Assembly (NCBI GenBank): GCA_003427395.1
Contig: BFEA01000083.1
Coordinates: 2,870,682-2,929,370 of the forward strand
Direction: 5' to 3'
DNA: 58,689 nucleotides
Source: Chara braunii
Taxonomy: Eukaryota; Streptophyta; Charophyceae; Charales; Characeae
The position numbers were made by a program, and so were the translations under genes. Below, piece by piece: positions 53,715 to 58,689 of the stretch. Each line of letters begins with the position of its first letter. Within the stretch, counting starts at the first letter, position 1. The notes beneath the pieces were generated by a model. That model did not search any database. It saw only the letters and a list, made by a program, of their open reading frames with translations, and was not told the DNA's origin.

Positions 53715-54702
53715 CTATGCCCGAACTGCTACTCCTATCCTGGGAAAATGGGTGTCCGTAACGTCGATCTCCTCCTTGTCCACCTCACTCTCTGGGTCGA
53801 CCCAGTCTGGCTCCCAGCCGTCCTCGTCGTCTCGCTCCCAACCCTCGTCGTCAAACTCGTCCTCGACGCGGTATGGCGCCTGTCCTATAGCCTGGTAGTA
53901 CTCCGCCAACTGGTGGTCATATATCAGAGGTCGCCCAGCGTCCTCACTCCACCAGCTACCCCAGTCGTCTGAGAAAAGCCACCCGATGCAGGTCACGTAC
54001 TCGGGGCCTGCTCGGAGCTCACGGTCTAGCCAATCCCAAACGCACGGAGACTGGGGCCACTCGCCGTCTATCGATCGGATCAGCTCTATAAGTTGAACCC
54101 TCTCATCTCCCCAACGAGGCCCACCGGTCGCAAGCGAATAGTAGAGGTAGTCGAGGTCGTCAGGCCCTCTCACGAGGACCTTGAGATCCTGATAAGCCAA
54201 GTATGAAGATGCTCTCTACCACAAACGCAGGAACTATCGCCCGCAGACTCCGAACGTTGTACGGGAAAAACCAGTCTCGCGACACCACGAGCTCGCTCGT
54301 GATATCAAGAGAAGGGCGCCCGTGAAATAACGTCAATGGGTCGCTCGAGTCCTCCGCTCGGAAGGCGGCGACCTCATCCCTCACGTAGCGTAGAGCCCTG
54401 CTAACCGCGTCACTAGTCCCTGTCGTCGCGAGGCTCAGCACGGCCTCCTTGACCGCATCCGGTCCTAAATACAGGTAGGCTCTCACTACGCCCACTCCTT
54501 GTCCAGGCCGGTGCTCTCTGTGCGTCCAAAGCCACACGTCCGCAAACAAGACTATGGACCTCCACGCAAACTGGTCGTCCGCATATCAGACGCTGCGCGC
54601 GGGAATCGTGAGCTCCACCAGATCCCCTTCTATGAATTCAGGGGGCTCCACATCCCAAGCGTTGCTAGCCTCATAGACCTCTTCTTGCGCTTGCGGCCAC
54701 AT
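53715..54702 (-). pseudogene. unknown module X, tandem relative of Y (element E)
   Basis: Minus strand. ATG at 54702. The first segment runs to 54160 with a TGA at 54586-54588 (IPARSV, stop, YADDQFAWRS; aligned to LPARGVFADAIESRW in Y) and LFADVWLWTH, aligned to LAPDVHLWTY. The frame changes near 54180 into 54200-53715, with DDLDYLYYSLATGGPRWGDER and VQLIELIRSI (14-44), then an acidic Trp-rich tail (HQLAEYYQ, EFDDEGWERDDEDGWEPDW) that parallels the tail of Y. X and Y therefore share order and spacing of at least four conserved blocks. No known domain was recognised. It is the first coding sequence after the element E leader. Confidence 0.58.
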
Positions 54703-56658
54703 CCGACCGATGGCTAGAGAGCGTAGTAAGAGGGATGGGTAGAGGAGGTGAAAGATAGCCAAAAAAAAACTGTCGTTTCTAGGAAAATTTTGGCAGCGCT
54801 TCGCCTCCCTTCGTTGGGAGCCCTGATATCACGCTGCCGACCTATCTCCTATCTATCCCAAGAGTCCCCTATGGTACCACCGGCGGAATCCCGACCCTAA
54901 ACAAGGCAAACAGGCCCTATAGTCGAGTTCCCTCGAATACAAGGCGTGTGCCCTGTTCGAGGGAACGCTGCCCACAACTGTTCCGGCCACCCCTCCGGAG
55001 TACTGATGTCACCCCCTATCTAACAACCAAAATTGAAAGGCCGTAAACTTCTTTTCGCCATTTCTCTAAGCCATTTTAATATTTTTAGGGAATTTTAATT
55101 ATTTTAAATTAATAAAAATTACTTTTAATCTTCAAAAACCTACAGGCCCTCCACCACTGCCTAGGGGCATCCAAGGTCTCCCCCATCGAGTGCCGCGGCA
55201 AGCACGTTTCTCTTTCTGCTACCCGCTAACTATTTATTTGGAATTTATATTAAATAAATACCAAATAAATACATTTTAATTAGGGAAAATTCCCTTTACT
55301 GATCCCAACCCTTAAGAGGGGGTAGGGGAACAACCCTATACTTTTTCTACTCCAATTCCATTCCCCTTTTCCTACCTAGGGAATTTCTTTGTATTTAACT
55401 ATATTTAATTTACAAAAATTACGTTTACGTAAGATACACCCTCTTTCTTATTTTACATATACTTATATTCCTTGTATGTGTCTTTAGGCAAAATTGCCCG
55501 ACCTCAAGGGTCCCCGATAGATTTTTAAAAATTTCGGCGGCACTTCGCCTCCCACCGCGGGGATGGGGTGTGGACGAAGGCCTCAAAATAGCCGCCGAAG
55601 AGGTATAGCAAAAGGTAAACAATATCAATAAAAAAATTTAATTTTTAACCAACTTTTTAGTATTTTCTCTAATTATTTCCTAATTATTTCGAAATATTAT
55701 ACAAAATCTCAAGAAAATTTTGGCAGTATTTCCCCTTCCCCCGTTGGGATGGGGTGCGGGGCTTCCGCCCCTAACTCAATAACCCGAAAGAAAAGACGTC
55801 AGAATTTAAAAATGAAATAAAACAAAATTTAATTAATTCATTTTCGTTATTTCTAGCTTTTTCTTTAAATTAATCATACAAAAATAAAAAACCGCTGAAG
55901 ATAGCAAAAGGCAGAGTATTTCCCGTATATTATCCTTCCTCTTCGAGGTTGTTATCCGCCCCCCAAAACCCCTGAGTAAGACTTCTCCTAATTAGGGTTT
56001 CCCCTAATTAGGGTTTAACTAACTAGGGTTTTGAAGCTTTGCGCGCAACCGCACGCTCTCCCCCAAAACTCGTTCAGTCCCAAATTTTGCCCGTTGACTC
56101 AACTCGAAACCTGCCAAAACTTTGACGGATCACTTTTTCTTAATCCCTTTTACGGTATTTTATGCAAAATTTTAAAGAAATTAAATATTTAATTTTTGTT
56201 GTATTTCGTTTTTCTTTGCTGTTACGTTCTGTTCTGGCCTCTAACTGCCTCCGTCTGCCCCGTCCAAGGTGTCAAAACGATGGGAAAAATAAACCAAACA
56301 AATTTGGTCCAAGGGGTTATCCCAAAAATATGAACCAATTTTCCGCAAAAAAAAAAAAAAAAACCCGAAAATTTCGAACTAACAGATAGGAAATCGAAGA
56401 AAATTCGTTATCTCTAAATCCGTCCGTTAGATTTCAGCAAGAAACGTTTCATAATGTCCGTATTGTCGAGAGGACGAACTTTGCTTTCTGCGTACTTCGT
56501 GCGAAAATGCCCGGATTGTGAGATATTTAAAAAAAACTAATTCGAACAATTATCAAAAATAGAATTAATCCAGTAAACGAACTAATTAGTACTTGGACCA
56601 ATCAGCTCACGCACCCCCATTGATTGGGGAAGGCCATGGCCTTGGGGGTGCAATCCCC
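54703..56658 (-). other. AT-rich leader of element E, no ORF
   Basis: About 1.95 kb between the primer-binding site and the first coding segment. It contains three diverged copies of a block of about 45 bp (AATTTTGGCAGCGCTTCGCC at 54785; relatives at about 55529 and 55714, each followed by a GTTGGGA/GGGATGGGG-like end), a triple telo-box-like cluster (55992-56032), an A-run at about 56347-56362, and otherwise AT-rich sequence without an open frame of note. Confidence 0.6.
55992..56032 (-). promoter_or_regulatory. three telo-box-like motifs
   Basis: TTAGGGTTT occurs at 55992-56000 and 56008-56016, and TAGGGTTTT at 56024-56032. In the element's sense strand this reads AAACCCTAA twice and AAAACCCTA once. 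AAACCCTAA is the plant telo-box, found in promoters of translation-related genes; it also equals plant telomere repeat sequence. A regulatory role here is speculative. Confidence 0.45.
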
Positions 56659-56676
56659 TTCCCGACAACGGCACCA
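56659..56676 (-). other. primer-binding site, tRNA-Asp type
   Basis: On the minus strand TGGTGCCGTTGTCGGGAA begins five bases after the LTR end (...CCTCACA). It matches TGGCGCCGTTGCCGGGGA, the site complementary to the tRNA-Asp 3' end used by Athila/Tat-type plant elements, at 15 of 18 positions. All three differences are transitions. Confidence 0.75.
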
Positions 56677-56680
56677 AAGT

Positions 56681-58183
56681 TGTGAGGAAATTCGGGGAGG
56701 GGTCATATGTCGTTCGCTGAAGCCATGGGCTACCGCGTCTGTCACCTCGCCGCGCCCGCTTCCGAGGTCCTCAGCGCCCAGCAGGGGCTGCCGGGTTGAG
56801 GGTGGCCTTTCACACACCCTGTTGCCACTAGCTCTCACGACAGCGAGCCCCGACAGTCATCTGGCAATTTAGCAAGTTCTTGCAGCAGAGAGTTCCCACA
56901 GTCTACAGGTGATTCAACAAGTACACACAGCAGTGCGTCTCTACAGCCACCCGGTAAATCGACAAGTGACACAAGGGTGAGTTTGAACAGACAACCGGCA
57001 AAAAGACAAGTGGTCACAGCAGTGTGTTAGAATAGTCAACCGGTAAATCGACAAGTGAACACAACAGTGAGTATGAACAGTCACCCGCAAAAAGACAAGT
57101 GAACACAGCAGTGTGTTTGATCAGTCAACCGGTAAATGAGTGAACCTCTCAACAAACGTTAAAACCAGAACGTAATCAGCCGTTCAGATCTCTCGGACTG
57201 TCCCACAACAGCCTAGCAGAAAACTCGGTTCGGGGTTTGACACTTTCCAGTTAATAGGACCGACTGCCCTTACTCAGAAGCATAAGTGTATTCGTATTTC
57301 AATGTACCAGTTCAATTGTGAGCGCAATGGCTGATATTATCTTTCATCAACTCCCACGTCACTGTCACGTCAATAAACTGTCTAGAACTTGGAAGCCTCA
57401 TGAGCGCTGCCACGATAATAAAGCAAAGATAAGTGGCCTTCAATCCTCAGAATCTCTTCCCCCACCTTCTTCGAACAAGACTCTTTGTACCCCCTCTCTC
57501 TTTCTCTTTCTGCTGAGTTGTCCATCTCTCCTCTCTCTCTTTCTCTCTCTACCCACAAGCACTCCGCTAAGCGCTGACCACCTTCAGATCACTCATTGAC
57601 TGGACCCTTTTTTTTTAACAAGCAGCAAGGTTGAATAGAAGAGAAATATGCTTAATTAGCGTTTGATTAATTACAAAAAAAAGACTCCCCTCACGCTGTC
57701 ATGCACCCTCTCACGACTCTCAAAGGGGGTTCTCCAAGGGCTGGCTTACCCGCGATCACTCTGTGTGTTGTCCAAATTTGAGCGGGTTCACTCGTACCTG
57801 GTCATCGCTGAGGGAGGAGCTCGTCGTTACCTGCTGATTCCCCCTCCCCCCAGCAAGGGTAAAGCTTGACTGTCCCGAAATGACAGATCACACCAATCAG
57901 CGGGAATGCTAGAGCATCTGACCATCGTTAGGCTCGATCACCTGTTCGGCGCAGTAGTAGCCTATTTGCATATCAAAGGTTCTGGTTGTTGCCACCTGCA
58001 ATAGGAAAGCAAGCAACGTTCAGTCGACGGGTTGATGTTTCTCGCCGCTCCCGTATCTGGTCGCCCCCGCCTGCTGCGGGGGTACTTGGAATTCTTGACT
58101 ATCACTGTTCGTACATGGCTATCATCTGGTATACTTGGTAGTGCTCTATCACAAATTATTCGAAACTTGTTGCTAACGCTAGC
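56681..58183 (-). mobile_element. LTR of element E (5' LTR; inverted copy of 22253-23753)
   Basis: On the minus strand the repeat ends in CCTCACA right before the primer-binding site, which marks it as a 5' LTR. It carries the same 45-bp tandem array (about 56830-57140) as the plus-strand copy. At 58183 similarity stops abruptly against a GC-rich, poly-A-containing block, so the LTR start may be truncated. The open frame at 57318-57599 is conserved only as part of the repeat and is not a gene. Confidence 0.82.
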
Positions 58184-58273
58184 CAGGGTTGTCGAGCCCC
58201 GGCCCCGGGGCCTCGGCGGTGGTCCCGAGGGCCGGGGGTCGGCACCCCTGGCCCCGACAAAAAAAGCAAAAAA

Positions 58274-58319
<46 letters not shown>

Positions 58320-58616
58320 AGGGGGGTGTAGCCACAGCCTGCACCCCCTGGGCCAAACTGCGATATTGCAGTCTTGGCCCGACCTCGGCCCCCCCCCGGG
58401 GCTACACCCCCCCCATGTAGTGCGGGCGCGGCGCCGGGGGCGGGGCCCAGCGGGTGCGGGGCCGGGGTTGCCCGGCAGCGGGGGCGGGGATGCGGGGTCT
58501 AGGCAGGGGCGGAGGTACGGGGCTGGGTGTGTGGGGGGTGACGGGGCCGGGGGAGGGGTTGGGCACTGAGGTGGGCGGGCGCCATAGTTGAGGCGCACAA
58601 GTGCGCAGTGCGGAGC
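58184..58616. other. GC-rich block with A-run, nested hairpin and G-runs
   Basis: The composition changes sharply. A C/G-rich stretch (58190-58255) is followed by an A-run of about 50 with few interruptions (58258-58315), a nested inverted repeat (58321-58412), then about 170 bp with many GGG/GGGG runs on the plus strand. No coding sequence. It differs from everything else in the window and ends in the adapter at 58617, so foreign or misjoined sequence is possible. Confidence 0.7.
58321..58412. repeat. nested inverted repeat (strong hairpin)
   Basis: Outer arms GGGGGGTGTAGCC (58321-58333) and its exact reverse complement (58400-58412). Inner stem GGGCCAAACTGC (58350-58361) pairs with GCAGT-C-TTGGCCC (58368-58380), with one bulged C and a six-base loop, GATATT. 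No U-run follows, so a bacterial-type terminator is not indicated. Confidence 0.85.
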
Positions 58617-58654
58617 CTGTCTCTTATACACATCTAGATGTGTATAAGAGACAG
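58617..58654. other. Nextera/Tn5 mosaic-end junction adapter (contaminant)
   Basis: The same 38-bp palindrome as at 3340-3377. The minus-strand frame crossing it begins MYKRQ, a known adapter-derived peptide. Confidence 0.98.
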
Positions 58655-58689
58655 GCTCTAGCCTCCGCTACCGTCTCATCGTGGTAGTG
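58655..58689. other. 35-bp chimeric tail copied from 51083-51117
   Basis: The last 35 bases match 51083-51117 in the same orientation with one mismatch. This is the far end of a circularised mate-pair fragment and not sequence that follows 58616 in the genome. Confidence 0.9.

Larger units (their letters stand above)
45372..58183 (-). mobile_element. element E: large Ty3/gypsy-type LTR retrotransposon, 3'-truncated
   Basis: Everything from the LTR-like repeat (58183-56681) to the RT thumb (45372) is on the minus strand and in retroelement order: LTR, primer-binding site, leader, unknown ORF block, gag, protease, RT. The remaining pol and 3' LTR are missing. About 12.8 kb survive. Unity of the element is inferred from strand and order; a nested or composite origin cannot be excluded. 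Confidence 0.7.

Noticed and set aside
58321-58412. Nested hairpin considered as a rho-independent terminator
   Set aside because: No T-run follows and the setting is eukaryotic.
58179-58631. 150-codon Pro-rich frame starting MYKRQ
   Set aside because: Its start is encoded by the sequencing adapter and the rest by a GC-rich low-complexity block.

Overview
The window looks like draft nuclear sequence from a large, repeat-rich eukaryotic genome. It has no bacterial operons or ribosome-binding-site spacing, many di- and trinucleotide microsatellites, several minisatellite arrays, two N gaps, and at least five decayed Ty3/gypsy LTR retrotransposons on both strands. One element has a primer-binding site of the tRNA-Asp type known from plant Athila/Tat elements. 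From memory, the gag and integrase sequences resemble those of charophyte algae such as Chara. That points to a streptophyte, but it is an impression, not a search result. No rRNA, tRNA, CRISPR array or conserved host gene could be recognised.

Layout. Positions 1-9400 hold microsatellites, short tandem and dispersed repeats and no convincing gene. Element A (9442-12139, minus) is an open integrase followed on the same strand by a broken gag. Element B (16214-19320) is a minus-strand gag joined head to head with a plus-strand RNase H/integrase. A plus-strand LTR-like copy lies at 22253-23753 and a 40-bp tandem array at 24215-24414. Around an N gap (25256-26090) lies gag-like minus-strand sequence. 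Element C (27353-34738, minus) is a nearly complete gag-protease-RT-RNase H-integrase set with stops and frameshifts. Positions 35690-39720 are a compound satellite block: (GA)n, a 53-bp minisatellite with 33-bp variants, three adjoining arrays of about 90-92 bp, then (GAA)n. Positions 42264-43418 carry an unrecognised plus-strand coding stretch, followed by a plus-strand gag (element D, 43862-45370).

Element E fills 45372-58183 on the minus strand. Read in its own direction it has an LTR of about 1.5 kb, a primer-binding site, an AT-rich leader of about 1.9 kb, about 4.5 kb of unrecognised coding sequence containing a duplicated module, then gag, protease and reverse transcriptase. The RT is cut off where it meets the oppositely oriented gag of element D. 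The unknown coding block upstream of gag is the best candidate here for something undescribed. Ogre elements are a known precedent for an ORF in that position.

None of the elements looks autonomous. Many interrupting stops are explainable as Trp TGG to TGA/TAG, Arg CGA to TGA or Gln CAG to TAG, that is C-to-T/G-to-A decay. Two exact copies of the Nextera Tn5 junction adapter (3340-3377 and 58617-58654) and a gap flanked by an identical 77-bp repeat show that parts of the window are assembly artefacts.
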